From assembly GCA_035395685.1 (NCBI GenBank), contig DAOPBR010000001.1, forward strand, positions 112,745 through 176,744: a stretch of DNA of 64,000 nt, in the 5' to 3' direction. A program made the translations under genes and the position numbers. The notes below the pieces were generated by a model. That model had not been told where the DNA came from and searched no databases. It saw only the letters and a program-made list of their open reading frames with translations. Shown piece by piece: positions 1 to 9,082 of the stretch. Numbering within the stretch: position 1 is the stretch's first letter; the number at the start of each line of letters is the position of its first letter. The stretch is from JAKJGA01 sp029554345. GTDB taxonomy: Bacteria; Spirochaetota; UBA4802; JAFGJZ01.

Positions 1-42
1 ATAAACTTCATCATCAAGATCTTTTTCAAGTTCATTGCTCAT
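1..42 (-). CDS. N-terminal fragment of an unidentified protein (left edge)
   Basis: Only 14 codons are visible, beginning MSNELEKDLDDEVY and running off the left edge. The start is supported by a GAGG Shine-Dalgarno sequence about 7 bases upstream. The peptide is very acidic. Nothing can be said about its function. It lies downstream of, and in the same direction as, the two secreted-protein genes that follow on the map, so it may be the next gene of that transcription unit. Confidence 0.5.
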   Translation of the reverse strand, partial: MSNELEKDLDDEVY

Positions 43-127
43 AAAAACCTCGGCTTATGTTTTTCCGTTTAAAACAGGCAAAAATGGGGTATTACTTTTG
101 TCAACGAAATTTACGGAGTTTTTTTGC

Positions 128-958
128 CTATTCCACAATATCAGGCAAGGAAGGCTCCTTCGGAGGTAAAGGCTCCAAAACATCAAAAACCTTTGTATTT
201 TTTCCCGAATCAGGAGGTAAGTCCTTTTTAACAGATTCATTTACTGATTTTTTTATGTAGTCATCTTCTCTCGGAGTATCAGCAGGCTTATCCTCTTTCT
301 TTTTTACATCAGCCTGAGGGTCTTTCTTTTTTACTTCTTTTTTAAAAGTATTTTTTTTCTGCTGTATACCTGATTTTATCTCTTTTACAGGCGGCGGATT
401 ATCAGCTGAATCGATTTCAGATGAATCAGGGAAAAATGATTCTTCAGCAATTATAATATCCCATGCCCCCCACAAACCCGGATTCAAAGAATACTCTTTA
501 AAAGTAATAATACAGCCCCCCCTGAATGTTACATCATCAGGAATATCTATTCCTACATACTTATCAAGAGGAAGTCTTGTAACATCAAGATCGGCGATTT
601 TAGTTCTATCGGCGTAAATTTCTAGCCTGGAAGAAAGTCCTGATTTATCCATGTCCTTAAAACGTACAAAATCAATCCATAGAACATATCTTACATGCTG
701 TTTCAATCCGGTTAATTCAATTGAAGAACCGAATTTTGAAACAAAGGAAGCCGTACCGTTTGAAACAGGTGATAGATCACCTGACAGAAAAAGGTTTTTA
801 CCCCTTCCCCACCTGAATATTTCTTCGTATTTTCCGTTATTCGTCCAGCCCTTTACGGGACAATCGGAATTTCCGCCGAAATTAACAATAAAGTACTTTT
901 TATCTGATGCGTTAATGATAAAAGGAAGTACAAAAATAATAAATAATAACTTCTTCAT
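128..958 (-). CDS. Secreted protein of unknown function with Lys/Asp-rich tail
   Basis: 276 aa. Residues 1-17 form a signal peptide (MKKLLFIIFVLPFIINA). Residues about 20-175 look like one beta-rich globular domain, with short hydrophobic strands and aromatic/Gly patterning such as GWTNNGKYEEIFRWG, possibly a jelly-roll or carbohydrate-binding-like fold; that is inference only. From about residue 185 the chain becomes a low-complexity, Lys/Asp/Pro-rich region likely to be disordered. Its ATG overlaps the stop of the upstream gene in an ATGA arrangement, so the two are probably translationally coupled and may act together in the periplasm or at the cell surface. I do not recognise the family. 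Confidence 0.75.
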   Translation of the reverse strand: MKKLLFIIFVLPFIINASDKKYFIVNFGGNSDCPVKGWTNNGKYEEIFRWGRGKNLFLSGDLSPVSNGTASFVSKFGSSIELTGLKQHVRYVLWIDFVRFKDMDKSGLSSRLEIYADRTKIADLDVTRLPLDKYVGIDIPDDVTFRGGCIITFKEYSLNPGLWGAWDIIIAEESFFPDSSEIDSADNPPPVKEIKSGIQQKKNTFKKEVKKKDPQADVKKKEDKPADTPREDDYIKKSVNESVKKDLPPDSGKNTKVFDVLEPLPPKEPSLPDIVE

Positions 959-1452
959 AGTTTAACTAAAATTGAAAACAAATTTTTAGGATAATAATAT
1001 ACTCTGATATCTTTTTTCCCTCCGCGTTCACGCACCGACAAATTAACTATTGTTTTATCATCATAAAGATTATAGGTTGTAATATCATTTTCATTAATCA
1101 GTGACTCATTTTTATAATTTTTTCTTATCTCATTTATTTTTTTATCAGCGAGTTCCGCGCTTATCTGATACTCCGTAGAGCAAATACAAATAAGCTTATC
1201 CTTTATAAACACATATTCAGATGCACCTTTGTTATATATAGAAACATAAGATATTACATCAGGGTGAATTGAATTTATGTGAGCGAGAATTTTGTTTGAT
1301 GAAATTACATTCTGATTTATTTCAACCTGTGAAAAATCATCAGCAGAGCTATTTTGGCGTATATCGGAAAGCTGCGACTCCCATGAATATTCTGGTTCAG
1401 CACCTAAAAGAAAAACAAAAAGCAACGGCAAAGAAAATATAATTTTCAACAT
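955..1452 (-). CDS. Small secreted protein of unknown function
   Basis: 165 aa with an N-terminal signal peptide (MLKIIFSLPLLFVFLLGAEP). I chose the ATG at 1452 over an in-frame start at 1497 because it directly precedes the signal peptide and has a G-rich Shine-Dalgarno-like stretch just upstream. The mature part is mixed alpha/beta with no cysteine cluster apart from CICS and no motif I recognise. It is the first gene of a two-gene unit; its stop overlaps the start of the following secreted protein (ATGA). A periplasmic or surface location is likely and the function is unknown. Confidence 0.7.
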   Translation of the reverse strand: MLKIIFSLPLLFVFLLGAEPEYSWESQLSDIRQNSSADDFSQVEINQNVISSNKILAHINSIHPDVISYVSIYNKGASEYVFIKDKLICICSTEYQISAELADKKINEIRKNYKNESLINENDITTYNLYDDKTIVNLSVRERGGKKDIRVYYYPKNLFSILVKL

Positions 1453-1580
1453 ATAACCCCCGAAGAAACCCCTATAACATACATCATCTGAAGTCAATAA
1501 AAATCCTTAGAGCTGACTTCAATTTCTATCTTGACAGATTCTCTTAAACAATTTATCCTTATAACAAGGGGAAACAGCAA

Positions 1581-1940
1581 ATGAAAAAATATCTGATTTT
1601 TACTGCCGTTCTTGTATTTTCATTCCAGTGTGTTTTTTCAAATACATCCCGGAATAAAACCTTCTCCGGCAGAATTATCAGCGTTAACGGTTCCGAACTA
1701 ATTGTAAAAAAAGGAAAAACAGAGAAGACTTTTGTAATTAACGAAAATACAAAGATTTATGATGAAAACGGCGATATAATATCATCCGATCTCATTTGGA
1801 TAGATAAAATCGTCAAAATAACTTATAACAGAAAATCAAAAGAAATTGTTGAAATTCAGATAATCAAACGGCTTATTAAAGAGTCAACTGAATCGACCGA
1901 AATAAAAACAGAATCTTCTTCCGACAATAAAGCAGAATAA
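1581..1940 (+). CDS. Small exported protein with OB-like beta domain
   Basis: 119 aa. A signal peptide (residues 1-20, cleaved near VFSNT) is followed by a compact beta-rich segment (about residues 25-95: FSGRIISVNGSELIVKKG, then FVINENTKIYDENG). The pattern of a 'G.I..V.g..l.vk.g' strand pair and a later 'I..g..V.I.Y' strand is like small DUF5666/OB-fold-type periplasmic proteins. That similarity is by eye. The C-terminal 20 residues are Ser/Glu/Thr-rich. A Shine-Dalgarno sequence AGGGG lies 9 bases before the ATG. The next gene follows 23 bases later and is probably co-transcribed. Confidence 0.6.
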   Translation: MKKYLIFTAVLVFSFQCVFSNTSRNKTFSGRIISVNGSELIVKKGKTEKTFVINENTKIYDENGDIISSDLIWIDKIVKITYNRKSKEIVEIQIIKRLIKESTESTEIKTESSSDNKAE

Positions 1941-1963
1941 TAAATCCCTAGGATAATAGAGAC

Positions 1964-2410
1964 ATGGAAAAATCACTCATTTTCAATTCAGTTTTCATTT
2001 TTATGGCTCTTTGGGGAATAGCTCTTTTCTTTATCTGGTTCAGACCAAAGCTTGAATTCTTTTGGAAAATTGCAGCAACATTAGTATTTGCATTTTATAT
2101 GTACTTTTTCTTTGAAGAAATTTTTAAAGGATACACTGCATTTAAAGCCGACTGGTATACTGTAATTATGGCATTTCTAAAAGAACTCATCGTTCTGCTG
2201 TTTTATATCAACTTCATATTCTGGCCGATAGCTTTGACTTATGCTTTCTATAAAGCAGATGATTTCGGATCGGAATTTCTTTTGAAATTTATGTGTGTAT
2301 TCACCTTGGCTCTCTGGGTTACGGCTGCAATTTACGTATATAAATCAAAAACGGTTGACGACTTCTTCCTCAACCGTTTGATCAAATCGATTCCTTTCAC
2401 CGGAAAATAG
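1964..2410 (+). CDS. Four-helix integral membrane protein, unknown function
   Basis: 148 aa, dominated by hydrophobic segments at about residues 8-26, 34-52, 66-92 and 106-124, suggesting four transmembrane helices and a short basic tail (FLNRLIKSIPFTGK). No catalytic motif or family signature is visible. It follows the small exported protein on the same strand and ends only 2 bases before the convergent csrA stop, with no obvious terminator between them. Confidence 0.6.
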   Translation: MEKSLIFNSVFIFMALWGIALFFIWFRPKLEFFWKIAATLVFAFYMYFFFEEIFKGYTAFKADWYTVIMAFLKELIVLLFYINFIFWPIALTYAFYKADDFGSEFLLKFMCVFTLALWVTAAIYVYKSKTVDDFFLNRLIKSIPFTGK

Positions 2411-2412
2411 CT

Positions 2413-2661
2413 CTAGTCTTTTCCGTCTTTGGTTTTAAAATAATCTGATAGATCGCGAAGAGCATTCGGTGTAAACTTCTGACTCACGGCACTTATGTTG
2501 GCCTGTTTTATTTCATCAAAAATTTCTTTTCTATGAACTGCAATTTTTTTTGGGGCCTTAATGCCGAGCTTAACCTGATCGCCTTTTACTTCAACGACAA
2601 CAAGTTCAATATCATCCCCTATCATTATACTTTCATTTGTTTTACGTGCAAGAACCAGCAT
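2413..2661 (-). CDS. csrA: Carbon storage regulator CsrA
   Basis: 82 aa. The N-terminal 60 residues match CsrA along their length: MLVLARKTNESIMIGDDIEL, VKLGIKAPKKIAVHR and EIFDEI. CsrA is a homodimeric RNA-binding protein that blocks translation by covering GGA-containing leaders; in flagellated bacteria outside the gamma-proteobacteria it commonly represses flagellin translation. The tail after residue 60 is longer than in many homologues. It is the last gene of the flgN-flgK-flgL-fliW-csrA run, two bases after fliW, which is the classical arrangement for the FliW-CsrA-flagellin feedback switch. Confidence 0.95.
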   Translation of the reverse strand: MLVLARKTNESIMIGDDIELVVVEVKGDQVKLGIKAPKKIAVHRKEIFDEIKQANISAVSQKFTPNALRDLSDYFKTKDGKD

Positions 2662-2663
2662 GA

Positions 2664-3182
2664 TTATTTACCCCGTTTATTCAGCTCTTCAAGAATGCTG
2701 TGACGGGTTTTATATTTATCAGAAAGGCTTATAGACTGTTTCCCGGTTTTTTTCTGTAAATTTAAAATGATCGGGCCCTGAAGATTAGCTGTCATATCGG
2801 AAGTCTTCTCAGGAATTGTCACAATAAAGAGTACTTTAATATTATCGATTGATTTTTCACCAATAGAATCAATATCATTCTGTGAAACAGCAAGATCATA
2901 CGAATCCATAAATGATTCAGGTTCAATAACTACAAAAGAGAGATCAGGTTCACCGATAGCCTGCATCCACATGAACGGAGACGAATCTTCCTGCAGAAAA
3001 GCAAAACTGTCTACGAAGTTAAATCCGAGAATACCTTCAGGAAAGGAGAAAATCTGCGAGGAAAAAACTTCAATTTCTCCCCATGATTTCGTCCTGATTA
3101 AAACTTTATCATCTGATTCTCTTAAAAAATTCGGGAGATGATTCTCCGAATACTGCGCCTTAGCGGCATTGGACTGAGTCAT
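2664..3182 (-). CDS. fliW: Flagellar assembly factor FliW (CsrA antagonist)
   Basis: 172 aa. The characteristic FliW signature FPEGILGFNFVDSFAFLQED is followed by the predicted beta-barrel core (PFMWMQAIGEPDLSFVVIEP). FliW binds either CsrA or flagellin; when free flagellin accumulates it titrates FliW and frees CsrA to repress flagellin translation. The first 30 residues are an extension before the conserved domain. A strong Shine-Dalgarno sequence (AGAGG) precedes the ATG at 3182. It lies between flgL and csrA, as expected. Confidence 0.95.
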   Translation of the reverse strand: MTQSNAAKAQYSENHLPNFLRESDDKVLIRTKSWGEIEVFSSQIFSFPEGILGFNFVDSFAFLQEDSSPFMWMQAIGEPDLSFVVIEPESFMDSYDLAVSQNDIDSIGEKSIDNIKVLFIVTIPEKTSDMTANLQGPIILNLQKKTGKQSISLSDKYKTRHSILEELNKRGK

Positions 3183-3192
3183 AAAACCTCTT

Positions 3193-4455
3193 TTATCTTA
3201 AAAAATCCATTAGCGTTGATTTTATTGATTTTGCTCCGACAGCAAGCGCATACTGATGAACAGATTCAAGCCATTTAAAATTCATTATCGTCTCAGCATA
3301 ATCAATGCCTTCAGTTTTAGAAAGCATTTCGGTAATATTGGCTTTTGCAAATTCACTTCTTTTAGCAAGTTCGTCAATTCTTCTTGATTTGGCGCCGATT
3401 TCTGCAAGATTTTTCAAGACATTCTCAAGACCCATGTCAAGAAGACCGATATCACGTCCGCCGACGAGCTCCTGATCTCCTGCAACAAGATCCTCGCGAA
3501 GTCTGATAACCATTTCAAAAAGACTCATTCCGTCAACTGTTACGGTCGGATCGTAGTTATTGGGCGGACTTGGAAACTGCGGATTGATAAGACCCAAATC
3601 TTTAAGAACTCTTCCGCTTCCTGAATCTTCAAGCCATGTCTGATGAGGAGTCGTTGTTTCAATTATCAGATTATTACGTCCGCCCTTGCTTGCTTTTACG
3701 GCAAGTCCGGCATTATTGATTTTATCAATTATTATATCAAGATTATCTCCCGCACTAATTTTAATCTCAACGCCGTCAATTTTAATCGCTTGGTCCGTGT
3801 CAGACGAATAAGTTGTCGCATCCTTATTTGAAGTTAGAACTTGATTAGTCGCCCAGAAAACCTGATTACCAGGTATTCCTATATCAACATATTCTCCCTT
3901 TGAGACTTCTCTTGTCAGCCGACCGATATCACCCCTGTATTCAACACCGGTCATGGCATCACCCTGGTTTCCGGCAGTTAAAGTCTGATAAATTGAAAGA
4001 AAAGGATTAGGATTTTTATCATCGCCGGTCATATATCCGCCGAACAGTGATCTTCCTGCTCCGTCTTTGGCATTAGCAACAGCAACAAGCTCCTCAAGAA
4101 GCTGATTTATTTCAGTAGCCATAGCTTCCTTTAATTCGAAGTTTGTATAAATACCGTTTGCACCCTGAACGGCAAGAACTCTAAGCCGCTGAAAAATTCT
4201 TGTTACAGACTGAAGTGTAGAATCAGCCTGATTAAGATATGATTTGCTCTCATCAATATTTTTAATGAACTGATTTACTTCTGTAAGATTAGTTCTGTAC
4301 AGCATCTGATTTGTTGCATTGATCGGATTATCCCGCGGAACACGGACATTCTTCCCCGTAGCGAGTGAATTGTTTATTTTATCCATTTCATACTGATGAC
4401 GTTTAAGATTAAAAGTCATGTTCTGATTTATCATCTGATTTGTAATTCTATTCAT
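3193..4455 (-). CDS. flgL: Flagellar hook-filament junction protein FlgL (HAP3)
   Basis: 420 aa. The N-terminus (MNRITNQMINQNMTF, then NNSLATGKNVRVPRDNP) and the C-terminus ending in IKSTLMDFLR are the two halves of the flagellin-like coiled D0/D1 domain. The middle (about residues 170-300) is a variable, Asn/Asp/Gly-rich insertion with an FlgL-type segment ending LGLINPQFPS. FlgL is exported by the flagellar type III system with FlgN as chaperone and forms the ring on which the filament polymerises. It starts three bases after the flgK stop; the Shine-Dalgarno sequence GGAG sits within the end of flgK. Confidence 0.95.
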   Translation of the reverse strand: MNRITNQMINQNMTFNLKRHQYEMDKINNSLATGKNVRVPRDNPINATNQMLYRTNLTEVNQFIKNIDESKSYLNQADSTLQSVTRIFQRLRVLAVQGANGIYTNFELKEAMATEINQLLEELVAVANAKDGAGRSLFGGYMTGDDKNPNPFLSIYQTLTAGNQGDAMTGVEYRGDIGRLTREVSKGEYVDIGIPGNQVFWATNQVLTSNKDATTYSSDTDQAIKIDGVEIKISAGDNLDIIIDKINNAGLAVKASKGGRNNLIIETTTPHQTWLEDSGSGRVLKDLGLINPQFPSPPNNYDPTVTVDGMSLFEMVIRLREDLVAGDQELVGGRDIGLLDMGLENVLKNLAEIGAKSRRIDELAKRSEFAKANITEMLSKTEGIDYAETIMNFKWLESVHQYALAVGAKSIKSTLMDFLR

Positions 4456-4457
4456 AA

Positions 4458-6362
4458 TTACGCTCCAAGTCTGATAATTGTTTCGAGCATTTTATCAAAT
4501 GTGCTGATCATTCTGGCATTTGCATTATATGCATGCTGAAACTGAACCATATTGCTCATTTCTTCATCAAGACTGACTCCGGAAACTGATTTTCTTAGAT
4601 TATTCAGATTTGCCAGAAGAGTCTCCTGATTTTTGACCCTGTCGTCTGATTCAGATCCCTGACTTCCTATTTTCGCAACTAATGAAATATAGAAATCGTT
4701 AAAAGTTGAATTTGAATCAACCATAGCCGATTTATGCCGCAAGTTGGCAATCCTAAGCGAATTGCTTCCGTCACCGATATTGTTGCCTTTATTAAAATCA
4801 CCTGTTCCGCCGATATCTTTTCCCTGAGCCGCTGCGATTTTATCAATATCTTTCAATATGTCCGAAGAGACAGACATATAAGCCGCGGGATTATACTGTG
4901 GTGTAATTGTCACATGCTCTCTATCCGGCAGAAGTTTGGCTATATCATTAATACGCCTGTAATCAAAGGATCCTGCTGCACCGGTTTGCTTCAGTATTCC
5001 GGCTAGACCTACGAAAAGCTGACCGGAATCTTCTATATGGCGTATCATAAAATTCTTTTTATCGCTGTCTTTCGCAGTCGTTGCCTTCAATGCAAGATGA
5101 CTGTTATGATCTATATATGCGTTTACTCCGAAATGACCGTCATTAATTTTTTTCATAACATCATAAATGCTGTCAGTTGCAGCATAACTGATTTGTATTT
5201 CACCTTCAATTTCATCATTAGCGACAAAAGTCAGAGTGCCCGTAATGCCTATGGCCGCGGAAGCATCAACTTTATTCGCTCCGGTTACTTTAAATACAGC
5301 GGATACATCATAAACTCCGTCATTATTGAGGTCATGATTTCCTTCAACATTGTCGCTGACCATAATCTCTTTGAAAAAATTAATGTTTGTTTCACCGTTT
5401 TTTCCGAATCCGTCACGATGAATTTCATTCGTCAGATCCATTATGTTTACAGCAAGTGAGTTAACGCTGTTTATATTATCTCTTAGAATTTTATCTCTGA
5501 CTTCAACCAATCCCGCAAGTTCACCATGCGTTATTTTAACAGGTGCTTCGCTTTTTGCCCATCTGACTCCGAAAAATCCTTTATTTTCAGGATTTAGATA
5601 TGCTTCAAGTTTATGAAGAACTTCACCCTGAACAAGATTTTCTGAACCGATATAAACAATCGTTTCATCCTTATCGCTTCTTCCGACAGAAATATTTACA
5701 ATAGTTGAAAGCTTTTCAATAAGCGCATCACGTTTATCTCGAAGATCATTGGGATTATCTCCAACTGCTTCGGATTTCATAATACGCTCGTTCAAATCTC
5801 TTATACTCGCAGCATAATTATTGATTTCTTCAACTTTCGCAGCGACTTGGCGGTTTGCATCCTGCTGAAGTTCATCGAGCTGACGGTATACATGCTGAAT
5901 CTCATTTGAAAAGGCATTTGCTTTTTCCTTAACAACCTCCCTGGTCGCGCGCGTCTCAGGATATTTTGAAAGTTCCTGCCATGATTCCCAGAAAGCATCC
6001 ATCTTGCTTCTTATTGACTGGTCGGAAGGTTCGTTATAGACCTGTTCTATCTGATAAATAAAATCGTTTTTTGAATTCCAATAACCCATCGCATTCTTTT
6101 CAGAAACAATTCTATCGTCAATAAAGCTGTTTCTTACACGCTCAATCTGCGCCACAACAGAACCCTGACCAAGCTGACCTGCAGTTTCTGCCCTGCTTAA
6201 ACTTGGAACATAAATCGGATCCATTGAAGTTATCGATACACGCTGACGGGTATATTCTTCATTTTCTGCATTAGAAATATTATGCCCCGTAACATGAAGA
6301 GCCTGCTGGTGCGACATCAGTCCCCGCCGTGATATTTCAAGTCCCATAAAAGTCGAGTTCAT
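4458..6362 (-). CDS. flgK: Flagellar hook-associated protein FlgK (HAP1)
   Basis: 634 aa, normal to slightly long for FlgK. The N-terminal rod/hook motif GHNISNAENEEYTRQRV is clear. A helical region with DRIVSEKNAMGYWNSK follows, then the typical RDLNERI..SEAVGDNPNDLRDKRDALIEKLS. The C-terminus contains VSLDEEMSNMVQFQHAYNANARMISTFDKMLETII. FlgK forms the first hook-filament junction ring. Its neighbours FlgN (chaperone) and FlgL (partner ring) lie on either side in the same operon. Confidence 0.96.
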   Translation of the reverse strand: MNSTFMGLEISRRGLMSHQQALHVTGHNISNAENEEYTRQRVSITSMDPIYVPSLSRAETAGQLGQGSVVAQIERVRNSFIDDRIVSEKNAMGYWNSKNDFIYQIEQVYNEPSDQSIRSKMDAFWESWQELSKYPETRATREVVKEKANAFSNEIQHVYRQLDELQQDANRQVAAKVEEINNYAASIRDLNERIMKSEAVGDNPNDLRDKRDALIEKLSTIVNISVGRSDKDETIVYIGSENLVQGEVLHKLEAYLNPENKGFFGVRWAKSEAPVKITHGELAGLVEVRDKILRDNINSVNSLAVNIMDLTNEIHRDGFGKNGETNINFFKEIMVSDNVEGNHDLNNDGVYDVSAVFKVTGANKVDASAAIGITGTLTFVANDEIEGEIQISYAATDSIYDVMKKINDGHFGVNAYIDHNSHLALKATTAKDSDKKNFMIRHIEDSGQLFVGLAGILKQTGAAGSFDYRRINDIAKLLPDREHVTITPQYNPAAYMSVSSDILKDIDKIAAAQGKDIGGTGDFNKGNNIGDGSNSLRIANLRHKSAMVDSNSTFNDFYISLVAKIGSQGSESDDRVKNQETLLANLNNLRKSVSGVSLDEEMSNMVQFQHAYNANARMISTFDKMLETIIRLGA

Positions 6363-6370
6363 ATTGCCCC

Positions 6371-6868
6371 CTAAACTGTTCTGTTAATTAAAACAGAATT
6401 CTTTTTTACTCTTGATTCTCTTCCGGCAGAATAAGCGCTTTTATCATCAAGCGAATCTTTTATTCCCTCGACAATTAGTGAATAAAAGTTCATGTTATCT
6501 CTGATCATTCTGGCGTTAGTTTCTAAAATTCTCTGAAGTTCGTTTGTTATTTTCTTTAATCGTTCGGCACAAAGGATCATTTCTTTTCCTGAATCATCAT
6601 CAGCATATTGAGATATATCACGCAATGAAGGATTGGCTTTATTAATATAGAATTTACCTGTTATTTTACGAACACAGCTTAAGCGGCTTGACTCAATAAG
6701 TTCAATTTGACCAATAACTTTGTCCTGATCAGAAACAATTCCCTCAAGCTCCGTAACAAGATTTCCGGAAATGCAGTCAGTTTTTTTTCTTTCTAATCCG
6801 AGAAACTCTTCATAAAGCTCGGTCTGTCTGTCAATAATCGATATAATTTCACGAAATAAATTACTCAT
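6371..6868 (-). CDS. flgN: FlgN-type export chaperone
   Basis: 165 aa, almost entirely helical, with the FlgN-like pattern FREIISIIDRQTELYEEFLGLERKKTDCI near the start and a long amphipathic C-terminal helix (KKITNELQRILETNARMIRDNMNF). FlgN binds the C-terminal helices of FlgK and FlgL and delivers them to the flagellar export apparatus. Sequence alone is not strongly conserved in this family; position eight bases before flgK makes the call secure. It is the first gene of the flagellar transcription unit. Confidence 0.85.
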   Translation of the reverse strand: MSNLFREIISIIDRQTELYEEFLGLERKKTDCISGNLVTELEGIVSDQDKVIGQIELIESSRLSCVRKITGKFYINKANPSLRDISQYADDDSGKEMILCAERLKKITNELQRILETNARMIRDNMNFYSLIVEGIKDSLDDKSAYSAGRESRVKKNSVLINRTV

Positions 6869-6922
6869 CTTCTACCTTCCGAAATTCACCTTATTATCAA
6901 TCTCGGACGATTTTTGAAATAC

Positions 6923-6948
6923 AATTAGGCATTTTTAATCATAATTTA
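6923..6948 (-). promoter_or_regulatory. Candidate sigma-28 (FliA) promoter for the flgN operon
   Basis: On the minus strand TAAA (6948-6945) and GCCTAATT (6930-6923) are separated by 14 bases, close to the sigma-28 consensus TAAA-N15-GCCGATAA. The -10-like element lies about 55 bases before the flgN start. Late hook-filament genes are usual sigma-28 targets. The spacing is one base short and only GCC-A of the -10 matches, so this is a candidate only. Confidence 0.35.
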
Positions 6949-7097
6949 AAAAAACTTACTTAACTTCCTTATTATATCTTGGTAAACAATAACCTAATTC
7001 ATAAGAAATAATGGGGTTTAGGGTTGATTTTCATGTTTTAACTGCTCTAAACTTTTAAAATTCTTGAAAAAAAAACATTCTAAATCAGGCTTATCCG

Positions 7098-7619
7098 ATG
7101 ATTACTCAAAGACAACTTCCTCCGGTTTCACTAAAAAGTAAAATTAGAGGTATCATATTTATTATTTTAATTATTGGCTTAAGCATACTTGCAAGCCACA
7201 TTTTCGTTCCGAAGATGATCGCTTTTACGGTCATGAATGACCGTCTATCTGCAATTACACCAGATAACTTTATTATCATAAAAAACAAGCTGATTCTACT
7301 TCCAGACTTCATTGAGCGTCATAACATTGATAAGGCTGAAGCTTTAAAATCGATTGAAGGATTAACCTCTTCAAAAGTAAAAACCGCCGCAGAAAAAGCC
7401 TTTCCTGAAAAAGATGATTCAGAAAAGTTTATAAAAACATTTCTCAATTCAGCAGAATTGAGTCCTTTCTGCAAAGAAACAGTTTACGAAGAAGCTAGTC
7501 ATGAAATTTCGAGGGAGGATATGAAAACCATAATTTCCATATACAATACATATAAAAATTCATTAATAATGTATCTTCCGGCTCTAAAAATAATCATAAA
7601 AGACATCAATAAATATTGA
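7098..7619 (+). CDS. Membrane-anchored helical protein, unknown function
   Basis: 173 aa. A basic N-terminus is followed by one transmembrane helix at about residues 18-36 (GIIFIILIIGLSILASHIF); the rest is predicted helical and soluble, with charged and Lys-rich stretches and a short hydrophobic tail. The topology suggests a single-pass protein with a periplasmic domain. No family is recognisable. It is divergent from the flagellar operon and may share the intergenic regulatory region 6869-7097, in which I see only the sigma-28-like element. Confidence 0.6.
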   Translation: MITQRQLPPVSLKSKIRGIIFIILIIGLSILASHIFVPKMIAFTVMNDRLSAITPDNFIIIKNKLILLPDFIERHNIDKAEALKSIEGLTSSKVKTAAEKAFPEKDDSEKFIKTFLNSAELSPFCKETVYEEASHEISREDMKTIISIYNTYKNSLIMYLPALKIIIKDINKY

Positions 7620-7673
7620 CTCTTTACTTGATTTTTTTCAATAATTATTGATAATAAACAAAACGGAGGAAAT

Positions 7674-8303
7674 ATGAAGACAATTATGTACATCATGTTG
7701 GCGCTTCTTTTATGTTCATATGCTTCAGCAAAGGACATAACAGCAACAACTGAAGACGGTAAAAAGATAATTCTTTCAGAGAATGGAACATGGAAATACG
7801 ATAAAAAAAACGAAGATAAGAAAAATGATCAATTAATAACACAGCAGTTTACAACACCTGCAGATTCAACATCTGTTTATAATGCTAAACGCGGAAATTT
7901 TATTGTTAAATATAATCCTTCCAAATGGGAAATTTTATCAACATCATTAAATCAAATGGCAGAGGCTTCTTTCCAGCATTCTTCCGGTGACGCATATGCA
8001 ATGATAATAACCGAAAGAATAAGAATACCTATGGAAAATTTTGATTCTATAGTGGTTGATAATGCGCAAAAAGTTGCAACGAATGTTGAAATAACTAATT
8101 CGGAAGTTCGTCTGGTAAACGGAAAGCAGGTAAAATTTATTGAACTCTCTGGAGTTATCCAGGGCATCAATTTCGTTTACAATTATTATGTTTATTCCGA
8201 TTCAAAGGGTTCAACTCAAATTACTCTTTTTACAAGCAAGGAACTATATCCGGAATACAAACAGGACTTTACTGATTTTTTAAACGGTTTTAATGCTAAA
8301 TAA
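7674..8303 (+). CDS. Secreted protein with PsbP-like domain
   Basis: 209 aa. A signal peptide (residues 1-19, ending SYASA) is followed by the motif TATTEDGKKIILSENGTWKY, a short repeat-like unit found at the N-terminus of many exported proteins. After a Lys/Asp-rich linker, residues 70-209 have the pattern of PsbP/MOG1-like domains (FIVKYNPSKWEILS, then QMAEASFQHSSGDAYAMIITERI, then a C-terminal helix). These often bind stress ligands or small molecules in the periplasm; the specific role is unknown. The Shine-Dalgarno sequence GGAGG is strong. The following ABC ATPase overlaps the end by 11 bases, so the two are likely coupled. Confidence 0.65.
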   Translation: MKTIMYIMLALLLCSYASAKDITATTEDGKKIILSENGTWKYDKKNEDKKNDQLITQQFTTPADSTSVYNAKRGNFIVKYNPSKWEILSTSLNQMAEASFQHSSGDAYAMIITERIRIPMENFDSIVVDNAQKVATNVEITNSEVRLVNGKQVKFIELSGVIQGINFVYNYYVYSDSKGSTQITLFTSKELYPEYKQDFTDFLNGFNAK

Positions 8304-9072
8304 TAAAAATGACATAGTTCTAAAAAATATTTTTTTTTCATATTCAGACAAAAATGTTTTTGAATCATTGTCAGCAGTTTTCCCAAAAGGCAAACTTACA
8401 TCCCTGATCGGTCCCAACGGATCAGGGAAAACAACATTGCTTAAAATTATATGCGGAATTCAAAGACCTCTAAAGGGTGAAGTCCTTATAGGAAATACTT
8501 GCATCGATACGCTTGAAGTAAAGGAAAAATCATCAATTATTTCTTCGGTATTTTCATCTGATTTTTCGGCAAAACCGATAACAGTTGATGAGTTCGTTTT
8601 ACTTAACCGCTTTCCATTAAAAAAAGGCTTTGCATTTTCAAATGATGATTATGAATATAAAGATATCGCTCTCAAAAAATGCCGAATTGAAAAATTATCC
8701 AAAAAACTTTTAAATCATTTATCAGCGGGAGAGCTTCAGCTTACACTGCTTGCCGGGTGTATCGCAAAAAATTCTGAAATTATAATTATGGATGAACCGG
8801 TATCTCATCTTGATATCAGTCATGCATATAACATATATTCAATTTTGAGAGAAGAAGCCGACAGAGGAAAAACTGTTATTGCTTCTGTTCACGACATAAA
8901 TACCGCAATAAGATTTTCTGATATTATTACAGCAATGAAGGATTTCAGCATTTTTTTTTCAGGATCATCCGATAAATTTCTGAAAAGTGACATAGCTTCC
9001 AAATTATATAAAATTGATTTTAAAAAAGTCCGTAATTCCGGCTCTTCACTAAATTATATTTTCCCTGCATAG
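8293..9072 (+). CDS. ABC transporter ATP-binding protein, iron-siderophore/cobalamin type, orphan
   Basis: 259 aa. Walker A GPNGSGKT is at residues 40-47, the ABC signature LSAGE at 143-147, Walker B IIIMDEP at about 164-170 and the H-loop His at 200 (ASVHD). The spacing and the long C-terminal arm resemble FecE/BtuD/FhuC ATPases that energise uptake of metal chelates. No permease or binding protein lies beside it: the upstream gene, overlapped by 11 bases, is a PsbP-like secreted protein and the downstream gene is an MscS channel. Its partner is either elsewhere or unusual. The start ATG lies inside the upstream gene and has only a weak Shine-Dalgarno sequence. Confidence 0.85.
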   Translation: MLNNKNDIVLKNIFFSYSDKNVFESLSAVFPKGKLTSLIGPNGSGKTTLLKIICGIQRPLKGEVLIGNTCIDTLEVKEKSSIISSVFSSDFSAKPITVDEFVLLNRFPLKKGFAFSNDDYEYKDIALKKCRIEKLSKKLLNHLSAGELQLTLLAGCIAKNSEIIIMDEPVSHLDISHAYNIYSILREEADRGKTVIASVHDINTAIRFSDIITAMKDFSIFFSGSSDKFLKSDIASKLYKIDFKKVRNSGSSLNYIFPA

Positions 9073-9082
9073 GAGAACGTTT